A stretch of DNA of 64,000 nucleotides from Gari tellinella (GCA_922989275.2 OV277867.1:3782001-3846000), one strand, 5' to 3'. Positions 28,801-31,254 are shown, counted from the first letter of the stretch. Program-made: numbers and translations. The notes: generated from the letters alone by a model not told the origin.

Positions 28801-30966
28801 GAAGTAATCCAATCAAAAAGAAGGATTTGTAAAGTAAAAGTCCGCTAATATGACGTGTTATTCAGTTTCCGAAAATGTCTCAGGCGGTTTCACCTTCATA
28901 GCACCTGCTATTTATAACCAAAACTATAGTAATTAACTGTATCTTTCAACTTTACACGATGGCAACGACAATCCGGATGTTATTGTTTCTACTGCGCATA
29001 ATTTTAGCACATCCTACAATCTGAACGCCTCGCTTATCATCCTTATGATCAAGCGTAGCAATTACGGTACGTTTTCGCGACCACACCCATAAATAATCGT
29101 AATCCATTCTGAATAGATACTCGGATAGTGTCGGAAGTGACCGAACATTTTCAAGCAATGCTTCCAATAGTTCATCTTAATTTCCGTAGTCGATTTTCGA
29201 GTTTATTTTTAGCTCATTCCCTGTCATTTACAGCCACTGGAAGTAGCCCCGCCCACATTTCTAGACCAAATGAACTAGCGACAGAAAACTTCCGACGTCC
29301 AATCAACTCCAAATCGATCTTATCTATCTATTTCATTGAAACCGTTACGTTACTGTTTTATTGAGAATGGTCGTTTGAAAAAAGAATGTTAAAGATCGCG
29401 GGGCTGGTAACTTCACAGTTAGCGGAAATAATTTTGTTGGAAAGATTAAACGTACATTCGTACATTTTGTCATCAGTTTTCGCGAATATACGCTAGCGAC
29501 TTTTTTCAACAGAAATGATATTCCACTTAAAGTAATGTGACCCCAACCACCAAGAGAGAAAACATAGAAATAAAAATACGAATGATGATTCGATTTTATG
29601 ATAAAAAAGAAGGTTTATTAAGAATGTTTGCCGTGTTTCTATGTGATAGGACAATTGATTTTTTCCCACCAGTTTTCCTCGCCGTCGGCTTGCGTGAAGC
29701 GGGAAGAATAAATGTTATAATGCCTGTTAATCCTAATGTTACTAAGTCTGAAGATTGAAGGGGAAAACAAATGACATTCAGAATTATGGTACAAAAAAGG
29801 GCTACATATCTGGAAATGGGAAAACAGTACAGACCAAGATTAGAGGGCTCTTGAAAACGCCATCTGATCTTATTCTGCACTGTCTGCAATTTTCATTTTT
29901 TTTCAAATTATTAATGGTCATTTCATGCTCATAAACTTGGGAGCTACATGACATAGACTTTATGTTTGGTATTTGTACTCAAGTAAAGATGTGCTTTAGC
30001 TCAGTACAACTAGTGTCATGTTCAACAAAGGCCAAGGCTATTAAGAGGTCAACTATGCTACCGTAAAATTAAGCTTGGCAATAACTTTGGAACTACATGT
30101 GATAGAAACTTCATATTTGGTATGTGAACTCTATTTAAGAAGCTTCTGAGTACAAGTTGGTCATGTCAGACAAAGATCAAGGTCATTCAGAATAATGGTC
30201 ACATAATAGGGTATAGTGTTTCACTAAGATATCTTGTGTTCCACCTTACTTTGCACCTTTTTAACTAAGAGATGATTGCCGCGCGTCATAATGTGCCCTT
30301 TTCAGGAAAAATTACCATGCCCCTTTCAAATCCTGGGGGAAACACTAGGTATTAAATCATCCTCAAGAGTCACTGCATCTTAATGGTTTTGTAATTATTT
30401 TCTAAATTTCACTCCTAATGTCTTGTCATCATCATCGGTCTAGATCCGTCTCTGTAGACAATGGATTGCGCTCATTTGTTGTTGTTTTGGAACAGCGTCT
30501 GCGGTGGCTGTGAAGATCAATCCTTGAGTGACAGTCCCTTGTCCCGGTTGGTCGAGTTCCAGCTTCAAGTTGGCCATATAACAGGTCTTTGGGAATGCGT
30601 CCCTTGTCCATGCGGTGCACATGTCCGAGCCATCGAAGACGCCTTTCAGTGAGCATTGCTTGGATTGTTGTTGTGGCAGCTTTGCTGAGGACATCAGTAT
30701 TAGTAACTTTGTCCTGCCATGTATACAATACAAATAGGACAAAATAGACGGTCATATAACTTTATAAGAGTCAGTTAGAAGAAAATGAGATACAATTGAG
30801 GCAAAACTACTACCTTTCGATATAAAAATAAAAATTTCTAATTTAAATTAGGCTTGTGTGTTACCTTCAACCTTGTGGCTTTCTTTATCGGTCCCTGTAT
30901 ATACTCAAAGGAGCTGGACTGTATCAGGACCTGACTACTCATTGTGTCTTTACCGTCCCCAGCCAT
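1765..30966 (-). CDS. HPS5: HPS5 (BLOC-2 complex subunit), 19 coding exons, 3' end missing
   Basis: HPS5 works with HPS3 and HPS6 in BLOC-2, a cytosolic complex that directs cargo to lysosome-related organelles such as pigment granules. I joined 19 minus-strand exons by eye; every border is GT-AG and every phase agrees, giving about 1,454 codons. Residues 1-325 match the WD40-like N-terminal half of human HPS5 as I remember it. Examples are VALGSNSGG, a YGACF block and [12 protein letters not shown] against [12 protein letters not shown]. Residues 325-410 match the helical segment after the propeller. Residues 410-920 are Ser/Asp/Glu-rich and probably disordered. Blocks near 950-985 and 1290-1335 match the C-terminal half. 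The human protein has about 1,129 residues, so this one is longer, mainly through exons 11 and 16. The stop codon and roughly the last fifth are outside the window. Introns are packed with MITEs. Confidence 0.92.
1935..2184. mobile_element. TTAA-2 MITE (divergent subfamily)
   Basis: It begins TTAACTCATTCACCCCTGAA and ends with GGTTGAATGTGTAAA. The H1 hairpin with GATCAGAGGGCTCC arms is at 2044-2108, followed by the GGACAAGTGTA...GTACACTGTTTG segment typical of the family. Confidence 0.8.
2360..2527 (-). CDS. HPS5: HPS5 exon 18
   Basis: This 168-nt exon encodes residues about 1373-1429. Acceptor TATTCCAG and donor CTTAG|GTGAGA are strong. The peptide contains a Cys/His cluster, [18 protein letters not shown], that aligns with the human IIQLCHHHPAEFLAYL segment. 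The four cysteines and one histidine look like a possible metal site but are not proof of one. Confidence 0.85.
2598..2781. repeat. Dispersed repeat ending in a GTGAGC hairpin
   Basis: It starts AAGAGCCGCATGCGGCCC and ends in the short hairpin TTGGCACTTCGTGCCAGGTG followed by AGCTAAAAA, with GACGACGGACGACGGAC before it. I remember this kind of tract as common in bivalve genomes; related pieces lie at 8100, 11060 and 51881. Confidence 0.65.
2782..2912. mobile_element. Degraded TTAA-2-like fragment with H1-type hairpin
   Basis: CAGTGCAAACACTAATCAGAG pairs imperfectly with CTGTCTGATCAGCATCTATACTG. The termini have decayed. Confidence 0.45.
2940..3140. mobile_element. Degraded TTAA-1
   Basis: It retains CATAGCCTCTTTCTAG, the left H2 arm (AAAGCAGGTTGAAAG) and the right flank (TGGAGGTATATATC). 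The right hairpin arm is deleted. Confidence 0.6.
3193..3310 (-). CDS. HPS5: HPS5 exon 17
   Basis: This 118-nt exon encodes residues about 1334-1373 and includes [20 protein letters not shown]. Acceptor CTACAACCAG and donor TCTAA|GTGAGT flank an open frame whose phases (1 in, 2 out) fit its neighbours. Similarity to human HPS5 is weak here, so the call rests mainly on splice sites and phase. A TTAA-1 element begins 24 bp upstream of the acceptor. Confidence 0.75.
3335..3586. mobile_element. TTAA-1 MITE beside HPS5 exon 17
   Basis: A near-complete copy with TTAA at both edges, ends CCCATTACCCCATAG and GGGGTAATGGG, and the H2 hairpin at about 3386-3456. On the minus strand it ends 24 bp before the exon 17 acceptor. 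Confidence 0.9.
3617..3860. mobile_element. TTAA-1 MITE, decayed right end
   Basis: It has CCAATTACCCCATAGCCTG at the left and an imperfect H2 hairpin (GTGCCTTGAGTCGCATTC centre). The terminal GGGTTAA has been lost. Confidence 0.7.
3861..4470. mobile_element. TA-2 MITE with nested TA-1, next to HPS5 exon 16
   Basis: TACAGTAAAACTTATC at the left pairs with GAGAGGTTTTACTGTA at the right. The H2-like hairpin is at 4186-4258 (AAACAGAAAGCTCC arms). The right end stops 9 bp from the exon 16 boundary, just beyond the donor hexamer. Confidence 0.85.
3881..4130. mobile_element. TA-1 MITE nested in TA-2
   Basis: A complete copy with TACAGTGGAGAA and TTCTCCACTGTA ends, inserted 20 bp inside the TA-2 left terminus. 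The H1 hairpin is at 4007-4068. Confidence 0.9.
4480..5725 (-). CDS. HPS5: HPS5 exon 16 (large)
   Basis: This 1,246-nt exon encodes residues about 919-1334. Acceptor GTTTACCAG|GTATCG and donor CTACAAG|GTAAGG fit phases 0 in and 1 out. The N-terminal part has [20 protein letters not shown], which aligns with human LQDPLVLFESESLRMVLQEW. Near the end [17 protein letters not shown] and [16 protein letters not shown] match human ELTTLCLELNV and KKYFFLLNLKRAKESI. Between these lies a long Ser/Thr/Asp-rich stretch, with an acidic [13 protein letters not shown] segment near residue 1260. Similarity here, on both sides of the low-complexity part, is the strongest single proof of the gene's identity. 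Confidence 0.93.
5806..6216. mobile_element. Mosaic of TA-2, TTAA-2 and TTAA-1 remnants
   Basis: At 5806-5870 a TA-2 fragment carries one H2-like arm (TTTAAAGCAAGGTGACAG). At 5958-5996 there is a TTAA-2 right end (GAATTGTCCATTTGAAG). From 5992 to 6216 a TTAA-1 copy has an intact H2 hairpin at 6039-6110 but a shortened right end. Confidence 0.65.
6248..6280. repeat. (TAA)n microsatellite
   Basis: About 11 uninterrupted TAA units directly abut the TAG-1 element. The other side of that element also starts with GATAATAATAATAA, so the element may have inserted in a retroelement's microsatellite tail. Confidence 0.95.
6281..7858. mobile_element. TAG-1 DNA transposon, non-autonomous, about 1.6 kb
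   Basis: The ends TAGTGTTTTAGC and GCTAAAACACTA are inverted repeats. The left subterminal part is unusually GC-rich (CGGGGCGGCCCGCCCTTC). At 7785-7838 near the right end a CCCTGCCCCTTTTTGGTG unit repeats two to three times. I find no transposase-like frame. The class is inferred to be hAT-like from the TAGTGTTT terminus. No clean target duplication is visible. It lies in the intron between HPS5 exons 16 and 15. Confidence 0.7.
7862..7990 (-). repeat. Retroelement 3'-tail-like repeat
   Basis: On the minus strand it ends AATAAAGTCGTTATTATTATT, a microsatellite tail typical of non-LTR elements. A second copy is at 55589-55690. Its inner part runs up to the exon 15 donor. Confidence 0.5.
7991..8093 (-). 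CDS. HPS5: HPS5 exon 15
   Basis: This 103-nt exon encodes residues about 884-918, a Lys-rich stretch including [11 protein letters not shown] that is likely helical. Acceptor TTATATAG and donor CACAG|GTAAAT fit phases 2 in and 0 out. It corresponds in position to the human segment VSSFVRKTTEKIG. Confidence 0.85.
8100..8590. repeat. Dispersed bivalve-type repeat with about 130-bp tandem units
   Basis: It begins AGAGGGCCATGGCCCTAAAT. Three diverged units, each with a motif like AGAACTGGAGTT...GACAAGAAAATAT, start near 8190, 8335 and 8463. A TTAA-1 copy cuts off its right side. Confidence 0.6.
8594..8845. mobile_element. TTAA-1 MITE
   Basis: Ends are CCCATTACGCCATAG and GGGGTAATGGG, with the H2 hairpin at about 8650-8720. 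The flanking TTAA sites have mutated to TTTA and TTCA. Confidence 0.8.
8855..8965. mobile_element. TA-3 fragment
   Basis: A degraded copy with AAGTTGAAACGTGCC|TTAGC centre and GAGTTCGAGATATCAAAG right arm. Confidence 0.55.
9008..9225 (-). CDS. HPS5: HPS5 exon 14
   Basis: This 218-nt exon encodes residues about 812-884, a Ser/Gly-rich stretch that includes [19 protein letters not shown] and ends with a basic FLKMKDK. Acceptor TTTCCAG and donor GATAA|GTGAGT fit phases 0 in and 2 out. The low-complexity sequence limits homology, but the length, frame and splice sites are clear. Confidence 0.87.
9294..9490. mobile_element. TA-3 MITE
   Basis: TACAGTCGAACTTCGATATC pairs with GATATCGAAGTTTGACTGTA. 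The central palindrome is AAGTTAAAACGTGGC and its complement. It has TA at both edges, suggesting a Tc1/mariner-like origin (inference). Confidence 0.88.
9546..9795. mobile_element. TA-1 MITE
   Basis: A complete copy with TACAGTGGAGAA ends. H1 hairpin at 9669-9731 with a single mismatch just before GATC. Confidence 0.92.
9917..10167. mobile_element. TTAA-2 MITE
   Basis: It begins TTAACTCTTTCCTCCCTGAA and ends GGGTCAAAGGGTTAA. The H1 hairpin (GATCAGAGGGCTCC, loop TTTC) is at 10023-10087. Confidence 0.9.
10181..10433. mobile_element. TTAA-1 MITE near HPS5 exon 13
   Basis: TTAA-flanked copy with a somewhat diverged left end and an H2 hairpin at 10312-10382. It ends 31 bp from the exon 13 boundary. 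Confidence 0.8.
10465..10604 (-). CDS. HPS5: HPS5 exon 13
   Basis: This 140-nt exon encodes residues about 765-811, an acidic, Gln-rich stretch including [15 protein letters not shown]. Acceptor TTTATCAG and donor TTGAAG|GTACAA fit phases 1 in and 0 out. Like the surrounding part of the human protein it is polar and likely disordered. Confidence 0.85.
10660..10888. mobile_element. TTAA-1 MITE, diverged
   Basis: It retains TTCCTCCACTGAAGAA, a reduced H2 hairpin, and ends GGATAAAGGGTTAA. Confidence 0.65.
11060..11560. repeat. AAGGTCA-containing tandem repeat
   Basis: Three diverged units of about 125-145 bp begin near 11065, 11215 and 11338 (CAGAACAGACTTTAA-like). Each includes GTCAAGGTCAAAGATC-type sequence. 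The tract ends in a short hairpin, CCCTCACTTCGTGGAGGTGAG. Confidence 0.65.
11643..12095. mobile_element. TA-2 MITE with nested TA-1
   Basis: The left ACAACCTCTCTATTAATTCC and right AAAAGAGGCTTCAATG are decayed ends. The H2-like hairpin is at 11960-12043 (AAACAGAAAACTCC centre). TA-1 is inserted between the left flank and the hairpin. Confidence 0.72.
11710..11959. mobile_element. TA-1 MITE, reverse orientation
   Basis: A complete copy. Unlike most others its H1 arms are perfectly complementary (CCTGATCAGACGCC and GGCGTCTGATCAGG). Confidence 0.92.
12243..12438. mobile_element. TA-2 MITE
   Basis: TACAGTAGAACCTCTC and TTTTACTGTA ends with an H2-like hairpin shortened at its apex. Another decayed H2-type hairpin follows at 12470-12560. 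Confidence 0.8.
12695..12898. mobile_element. CAG-2 MITE
   Basis: CAGGGCTGCCATTTCTC and TATGGCAGCCCTG are inverted ends. The H2 hairpin with GCGCC centre lies at 12760-12828. The target duplication is not clear here. Confidence 0.85.
13204..13438. mobile_element. TA-1 MITE, diverged
   Basis: TACAGCGGAGAAGC and TTTTCTCTACCG ends; H1 hairpin shortened to GATCAGACACCAGATCTGG. The CAG-1 element follows directly. Confidence 0.8.
13439..13630. mobile_element. CAG-1 MITE
   Basis: CAGAGCTCCAGATAAG and CTTATCTGGAGCCCTG ends. The perfect inner palindrome ATTAGAATCGTCTC-type lies at 13506-13558. Flanks TACCGC and TACCGT are a probable 6-bp target duplication with one mismatch. Confidence 0.88.
13744..14001. 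mobile_element. TTAA-1 MITE
   Basis: A near-consensus, full-length copy in reverse orientation with TTAA at both edges. Confidence 0.9.
14029..14110. repeat. Isolated H1-type hairpin
   Basis: GCAAACAGATTGGATC pairs with GATCCAAACTGTTTGC around a diverged centre. No terminal repeats remain. Confidence 0.55.
14250..14412. repeat. SINE-like or other dispersed repeat
   Basis: It contains TAGGTGGAGGAAGACCCCAG and TGGGTAGAACCACCGACCTT, phrases I remember from short repeats in bivalve genes. No flanking duplication is visible. Confidence 0.4.
14433..14601. mobile_element. TTAA-1 left half
   Basis: The copy stops exactly at the TTAA in its H2 centre (GTGCCTTAA), where TTAA-2 has inserted. The right half does not resume after the insertion. 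Confidence 0.8.
14598..14848. mobile_element. TTAA-2 MITE inserted in an H2 centre
   Basis: TTAACCCTTTGAACCCTAG at the left and GGGAGGAAAGAGTTAA at the right. H1 hairpin at 14677-14741. Confidence 0.9.
14854..15217. mobile_element. TA-4 MITE
   Basis: TACAGCGCTCCCTCTC and GGGAGGGAACACTGTA ends. The H1 hairpin (GAATCCAGATCAGACGCC arms) is at 14955-15020. The motif GCAGACGA occurs twice at 15079-15107. Confidence 0.85.
15361..15446. repeat. Imperfect palindrome
   Basis: CTGAGATCATTCTCTAGC pairs with GCTAGAAAACAATCTCAG around a TTTGAGCTTTTGCTCAAA centre. Confidence 0.7.
15492..15650. mobile_element. TTAA-1 relative, internally deleted
   Basis: It starts TTAACCCTTTACCTGATA, with only the right H2 arm left. 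The same CCCTTTACC variant occurs at 38847. A short TTAA-1 scrap also lies at 15216-15280. Confidence 0.6.
15829..16019. mobile_element. CAG-1 MITE
   Basis: CAGGGCTCCAGAAAAGGGGAG and TTATCTGGAGCCCTG ends. The inner palindrome at 15905-15960 has diverged. Confidence 0.85.
16088..16201 (-). CDS. HPS5: HPS5 exon 12
   Basis: This 114-nt exon encodes residues about 727-765, including a very basic [20 protein letters not shown] stretch that could act as a nuclear-localisation or phosphorylation site, though that is only suggestive. Acceptor TTTTCACAG and donor GCCAG|GTTGGT fit phase 1 on both sides. It lies between two CAG-1 elements. Confidence 0.85.
16312..16504. mobile_element. CAG-1 MITE
   Basis: CAGGGCCACAGATAAG and CTTATCTGGAGCCCTG ends with the conserved inner palindrome. 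Flanks TTCATA and TTTATA are a probable 6-bp duplication. Confidence 0.87.
16689..16707. repeat. Poly-C run
   Basis: Nineteen consecutive C, likely length-variable and hard to sequence. Confidence 0.9.
16734..16950. mobile_element. TTAA-1 MITE, left H2 arm deleted
   Basis: TTAA at both edges; TTTAGCAGGGGAATAAATTA right flank kept. Confidence 0.75.
16986..17290. mobile_element. TTAA-2 MITE inserted beside an H2-type hairpin
   Basis: A hairpin at 16986-17045 (CAAGCAGACTGAAAG and CTTTCAGTCTGCTT) ends in TTTAA, where TTAA-2 (17043-17290) begins TTAACTCATTCACACC. The H1 hairpin of TTAA-2 is at 17157-17220. Confidence 0.75.
17476..17727. mobile_element. TTAA-2 MITE between duplicated segments
   Basis: It starts at TTCACCCTTTGAGCCCTAG (TTAA mutated) and ends GGAGGAAAGAGTTAA. 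H1 hairpin at 17557-17620. Confidence 0.88.
17814..18027. mobile_element. TTAA-3 MITE
   Basis: TTAACCCTTAGCCTGCCACT and TGGCGGGCTAAGGGTTAA ends. Perfect H1 hairpin at 17852-17920 (GATCCGGATGAGACGCC arms) and two GCAGACGA motifs at 17975-18001. Confidence 0.87.
18117..18309. mobile_element. CAG-1 MITE abutting the HPS5 exon 11 donor
   Basis: CAGAGCTCCAGATAAG and CTTATCTGGAGCCCTG ends with the conserved ATTAGAATCGTCTC palindrome. Flanks are CTTACC (18111-18116) and CTTACG (18310-18315). On the minus strand the latter is CGTAAG, the last exon base plus the splice donor. Confidence 0.88.
18315..19526 (-). CDS. HPS5: HPS5 exon 11 (large)
   Basis: This 1,212-nt exon encodes residues about 323-727. 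Acceptor CTATTTCCAG and donor CTAATC|GTAAGC fit phase 1 on both sides. The first 90 residues ([40 protein letters not shown]) align with the human stretch from IQDVAVCRNELFCLHL through AARTCCLFQNSVI. The rest is Ser/Asp/Asn-rich and likely disordered, with a run of seven Asp near residue 490 encoded by a trinucleotide repeat. It ends NQQQPN-like polar sequence. This exon explains most of the extra length relative to the human protein. Confidence 0.93.
19023..19046 (-). repeat. Trinucleotide repeat coding for poly-Asp
   Basis: Plus-strand (ATC)n, minus-strand (GAT)n, inside HPS5 exon 11. It codes seven consecutive Asp and may vary in length. Confidence 0.9.
19715..19806 (-). CDS. HPS5: HPS5 exon 10
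   Basis: This 92-nt exon encodes residues about 292-323: [20 protein letters not shown] and [11 protein letters not shown]. It aligns with human CVLTWTERGIYIF followed by NVQVLLWSE. Acceptor TTATTTTCAG and donor TTTCAG|GTACAG fit phases 2 in and 1 out. Confidence 0.93.
19807..20227. other. HPS5 intron 9, left part
   Basis: Mostly unrecognised. Between 20085 and 20215 are scraps of H2-like arms (TCTGCTTTACTTTAAACC, AGTTTTATTTTGCTTTAA). No gene is seen. Confidence 0.5.
20228..20544. mobile_element. TTAA-1 MITE with nested short TA-6
   Basis: TTAACCCTTTATTCCATAGCC at left and AGTAATTGGGTTAA at right. A 64-bp TA-6 element interrupts the left part after TTTCTAG. Confidence 0.78.
20257..20320. 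mobile_element. TA-6 mini-element (64 bp)
   Basis: TACAGTAGAACCTGTGAAAA, CCGGACGCC, then ATCCGGTTTACACTGTA form an imperfect foldback with TA ends. A longer relative is at 55085-55452. Confidence 0.7.
20599..20670 (-). CDS. HPS5: HPS5 exon 9
   Basis: This 72-nt exon encodes residues about 268-292 and includes [14 protein letters not shown], matching human SQSLSFPKLLHL. Acceptor CTTTTTAG and donor CTCAG|GTAAGT fit phase 2 on both sides. Confidence 0.92.
20789..20872. repeat. Imperfect inverted repeat
   Basis: GTAGGAGTTGAGATGC and GTAATTAAATCA pair with TGATTTAATTAC and GCATCTCAACGACTAC. Fragments of the dispersed GGTGAGC-type repeat follow to about 21200. Confidence 0.6.
21207..21399. mobile_element. 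CAG-1 MITE next to HPS5 exon 8 donor
   Basis: CAGAGCTCCAGATAAAGG and CTTATCTGGAGCCCTG ends and the ATTAGAATCGTCTC palindrome. It stops 10 bp from exon 8, just after the donor hexamer. No target duplication is visible. Confidence 0.87.
21410..21495 (-). CDS. HPS5: HPS5 exon 8
   Basis: This 86-nt exon encodes residues about 240-268. [20 protein letters not shown] aligns with human VNFDGEVISTHQFKKLLSLP. Acceptor GGTTATCAG and donor CATGG|GTAAGT fit phases 0 in and 2 out. This is one of the best-conserved blocks. Confidence 0.95.
21697..22068. mobile_element. TTAA-1 with its hairpin replaced by nested TTAA-2
   Basis: Left CTTTAACCCATTTCCCCATAG and right GGGGTAATGAGTTAG belong to TTAA-1. Only about 30 bp of its left arm and its right flank remain around the insertion. 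Confidence 0.8.
21728..21977. mobile_element. TTAA-2 MITE nested in TTAA-1
   Basis: TTAACCCTTTAAACCCTAG and GGAGGAAAGAGTTAA ends; H1 hairpin at 21809-21872. Confidence 0.9.
22107..22207. mobile_element. Degraded H1-type element
   Basis: AACAGTTTGAATCCTGG pairs loosely with CAGGCTGCAAACTATTT, and the right end reads GGCAGTAAAGGGGTTAA, like TTAA-4 or TTAA-5. Confidence 0.5.
22324..22411 (-). CDS. HPS5: HPS5 exon 7
   Basis: This 88-nt exon encodes residues about 210-239. [13 protein letters not shown] and [12 protein letters not shown] are near-identical to human DGEYGACFFPG and [12 protein letters not shown]. Acceptor TATTTTCAG and donor GGGAG|GTATGG fit phases 2 in and 0 out. Confidence 0.96.
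22644..22882. mobile_element. CAG-2 MITE with perfect 6-bp target duplication
   Basis: CAGGGCTGCCATTTCTCCGG and TTATGGCAGCCCTG ends, flanked by TAGACT at 22638-22643 and 22883-22888. It has an H2 hairpin in the middle. Confidence 0.93.
22914..23308. mobile_element. TTAA-1 MITE interrupted by CAG-1
   Basis: CCATTTACCCAATAGCC at left. TTAA-1 sequence resumes at 23083 with TTTTTGAAGACAG and the H2 hairpin at 23104-23171. The CAG-1 copy (22942-23078) inserted in the TTTCTAG stretch and is itself internally shortened. Confidence 0.78.
22942..23078. mobile_element. CAG-1 MITE, shortened
   Basis: CAGGACTCCAGATAAGAGGG and CTTATCTGGATCTCTG ends; half of the inner palindrome is missing. Confidence 0.8.
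23552..23584 (-). CDS. HPS5: HPS5 exon 6 (33 nt)
   Basis: A micro-exon encoding residues about 199-210, [10 protein letters not shown], matching human REKFWKIGNKER. Acceptor TTATTTTCAG and donor TTAAG|GTAATC fit phase 2 on both sides. Without it the frame between exons 5 and 7 would still hold, so it could be skipped, but conservation argues it is constitutive. Confidence 0.87.
23825..24073. mobile_element. TTAA-1 MITE
   Basis: Reverse orientation, H2 hairpin with apex GACAAAGCAGAC at 23958-24020, ends GAGTAAAGGGTTAA. Confidence 0.8.
24070..24213. mobile_element. TTAA-2 left half fused to a CAG-1 end
   Basis: TTAACACATTCAACCCTAG starts a TTAA-2 copy that stops in its hairpin at about 24185. 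It is followed by CCCCTTACCTGGAGCTCTG, a CAG-1 right terminus. Confidence 0.65.
24239..24438. mobile_element. TA-3 MITE near HPS5 exon 5 donor
   Basis: Inverted ends around TAGTAAAAACTCGATTC and GAGGTTTTGACTGTA. The central palindrome AAGTTAAAACGTGGCTAAGC lies at 24294-24334. It ends 20 bp from exon 5. Confidence 0.82.
24459..24589 (-). CDS. HPS5: HPS5 exon 5
   Basis: This 131-nt exon encodes residues about 156-199. [20 protein letters not shown] and TRCYLCNTI align with human [29 protein letters not shown]. Acceptor ATTTTGTAG and donor ATCAA|GTAGGT fit phases 0 in and 2 out. Confidence 0.95.
24705..24890. mobile_element. TTAA-1 left half joined to a TA-1 right end
   Basis: TACTCCATAATTATGCC and TTATTCCTCCACTGAAG are TTAA-1. 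From about 24850 the sequence changes to TA-1 (GTTTAGTGGGAAAGAATAAC). Confidence 0.65.
24899..25287. mobile_element. CAG-1 MITE with a second CAG-1 inside
   Basis: The outer copy begins CAGAGCTTTAGATAAGGGGAG and ends CTTATCTGGAGCCCT. The inner copy splits it 21 bp from its left end. It stops 32 bp from exon 4. Confidence 0.85.
24920..25109. mobile_element. Inner CAG-1 copy, perfect 6-bp duplication
   Basis: CAGGGCTCCAAATAAGAGGG and CTTATCTGGAGCCCTG ends, flanked on both sides by GGGGAG (24914-24919 and 25110-25115), which was part of the outer copy's terminus. Confidence 0.95.
25320..25503 (-). CDS. HPS5: HPS5 exon 4
   Basis: This 184-nt exon encodes residues about 94-155. [18 protein letters not shown] and [13 protein letters not shown] align with human GLVVVWELN, RVTALCWDT and RVFVGDHAGKVSAI, two WD40-like blades. 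The acceptor ATTATAACAG has almost no pyrimidine tract because a TA-5 element starts 11 bp upstream. Donor AATAAG|GTAACT. Phases are 2 in and 0 out. Confidence 0.94.
25515..25809. mobile_element. TA-5 MITE abutting the HPS5 exon 4 acceptor
   Basis: TACAGTGGTAAATACGC and GCATATTTACCACTGTA are inverted ends that continue inward as CTATTCCTACCC and GGGTAGGAATAG. The interior repeats ACGCGTT-type words. It is the only copy in the window. Confidence 0.88.
25838..25945. mobile_element. TA-2 left fragment
   Basis: ACAACCTCTCCATTCAGACT, then one H2-like arm (TTAAATCAAGGTGACAG). Confidence 0.6.
26020..26416. mobile_element. TA-2 MITE with nested TTAA-1
   Basis: ACAGTAAAAACTTGAACCC at left and CATAAAAGAGAGTTTTTATTG at right. 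TTAA-1 (26107-26356) inserted at CTGCTTTAA of the TA-2 hairpin. Confidence 0.7.
26107..26356. mobile_element. TTAA-1 MITE nested in TA-2
   Basis: TTAACCCGTTACCACATAGCC and GGGAAAGGGTTAA ends; H2 hairpin with GCGCCCTAGGGCGC centre. Confidence 0.85.
26727..26988. mobile_element. TTAA-1 MITE
   Basis: TTAACCCATTACAGCATAAA and TATGGAGTAAAGAGTTAA ends, imperfect H2 hairpin at 26878-26938. Confidence 0.8.
26990..27248. mobile_element. TTAA-1 MITE beside HPS5 exon 3 donor
   Basis: Left part AAGTTTACTCCATAGTC, H2 hairpin at 27050-27117, right end GGAGGAAAGGGTTAA. It stops 26 bp from exon 3. Confidence 0.8.
27275..27339 (-). CDS. HPS5: HPS5 exon 3
   Basis: This 65-nt exon encodes residues about 73-94, [20 protein letters not shown], matching human GAISQVACCLHDDDYVAVA, a WD40-like strand. 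Acceptor TTATTCAG and donor TCAAG|GTGAGT fit phases 0 in and 2 out. Confidence 0.92.
27400..27649. mobile_element. TTAA-2 MITE
   Basis: TTAACTCTTTCCTCCCTAAA and GGGTTCAAAGGGTTAA ends; perfectly paired H1 hairpin at 27508-27571. Confidence 0.9.
27691..28208. mobile_element. TTAA-1 split by TTAA-2
   Basis: TTAACCCGATACCCCATTA at left; sequence resumes at 28055 with GCAGGTTTCATTCTGC and the right flank. TTAA-2 (27804-28054) sits in between, and the hairpin's left arm is lost. Confidence 0.75.
27804..28054. mobile_element. TTAA-2 MITE nested in TTAA-1
   Basis: TTAACTCTTTCCTCCC and GGTTCAAAGGGTTAA ends, H1 hairpin at 27911-27974. Confidence 0.9.
28260..28373 (-). CDS. HPS5: HPS5 exon 2
   Basis: This 114-nt exon encodes residues 35-72. 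[20 protein letters not shown] aligns with human CTSIAVSRKWLALGSSGGGL, the first WD40-like blade. Acceptor TTTTTCAG and donor GAGAAG|GTAATT give phase 0 on both sides. Confidence 0.95.
28506..30347. mobile_element. TAG-1 DNA transposon, about 1.84 kb, with 6-bp target duplication
   Basis: TAGCGTTTCCCCTAGG and CCTGGGGGAAACACTA are inverted ends. The duplicated flank is GGTATT (28500-28505, 30348-30353). The left subterminal region is GC-rich with a GCACGGCGCAGCGCCGTGC palindrome and GCCCTTT words, as in the copy at 6281. The right half includes AAGGTCA-type repeat units and an H1-like remnant at 29823-29890. No transposase frame is visible. A hAT-like class is inferred from the termini. Confidence 0.85.
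30432..30745 (-). pseudogene. Non-LTR retrotransposon 3' coding fragment
   Basis: The minus-strand frame reads [15 protein letters not shown], then [20 protein letters not shown] and [14 protein letters not shown]. This string is familiar from the C-terminal end of LINE reverse-transcriptase proteins. A following [14 protein letters not shown] resembles their terminal Cys/His finger, but the segment between the two looks deleted. The reverse-transcriptase and endonuclease domains are absent, so this is a 5'-truncated dead copy inside HPS5 intron 1. Confidence 0.75.
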
Positions 30967-31000
30967 AGTGTCTTGTTTTCAATCAGAAAACTGTTTTAAC
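30865..31000 (-). CDS. HPS5: HPS5 exon 1 with start codon (5'UTR to 31000)
   Basis: The coding part (30865-30966, 102 nt) encodes residues 1-34, beginning [11 protein letters not shown] and ending RLK. Human HPS5 also has RLK directly before the CTSIAVS segment of the next exon. The first ATG is at 30964-30966, with a second in-frame Met at codon 9 that could be an alternative start. Donor TTGAAG|GTAACA gives phase 0. A good acceptor, CTTTTATACAG, at 31001-31011 suggests an upstream non-coding exon, which I could not locate. Confidence 0.88.
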
Positions 31001-31039
31001 CTGTATAAAAGAAACGGTCTATAAGATTCTTTATTCATG

Positions 31040-31254
31040 TACAGCCAAACTTCAATATCTTGAACTAGTACAAGTCAAACATATCCTTATAAAAAAATTC
31101 ACAGTTAAAACATGGCTAAGTAAGTTTTTAACTTTTAAATAAGGATATGGTTGACTTAAGTAAGGTAGAAATAATGAAACACAACTGTAGAAATATGGAA
31201 AAATTTGAGTTAAATGAGTTTAAGATATCAAGATATGTCACTGTCTTGGTGTAC
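31040..31254. mobile_element. TA-3 MITE
   Basis: TACAGCCAAACTTCAATATC and GATATCAAGATATGTCACTG ends, central AGTTAAAACATGGCTAAG palindrome. It lies 39 bp upstream of the HPS5 5'UTR acceptor. Confidence 0.8.
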
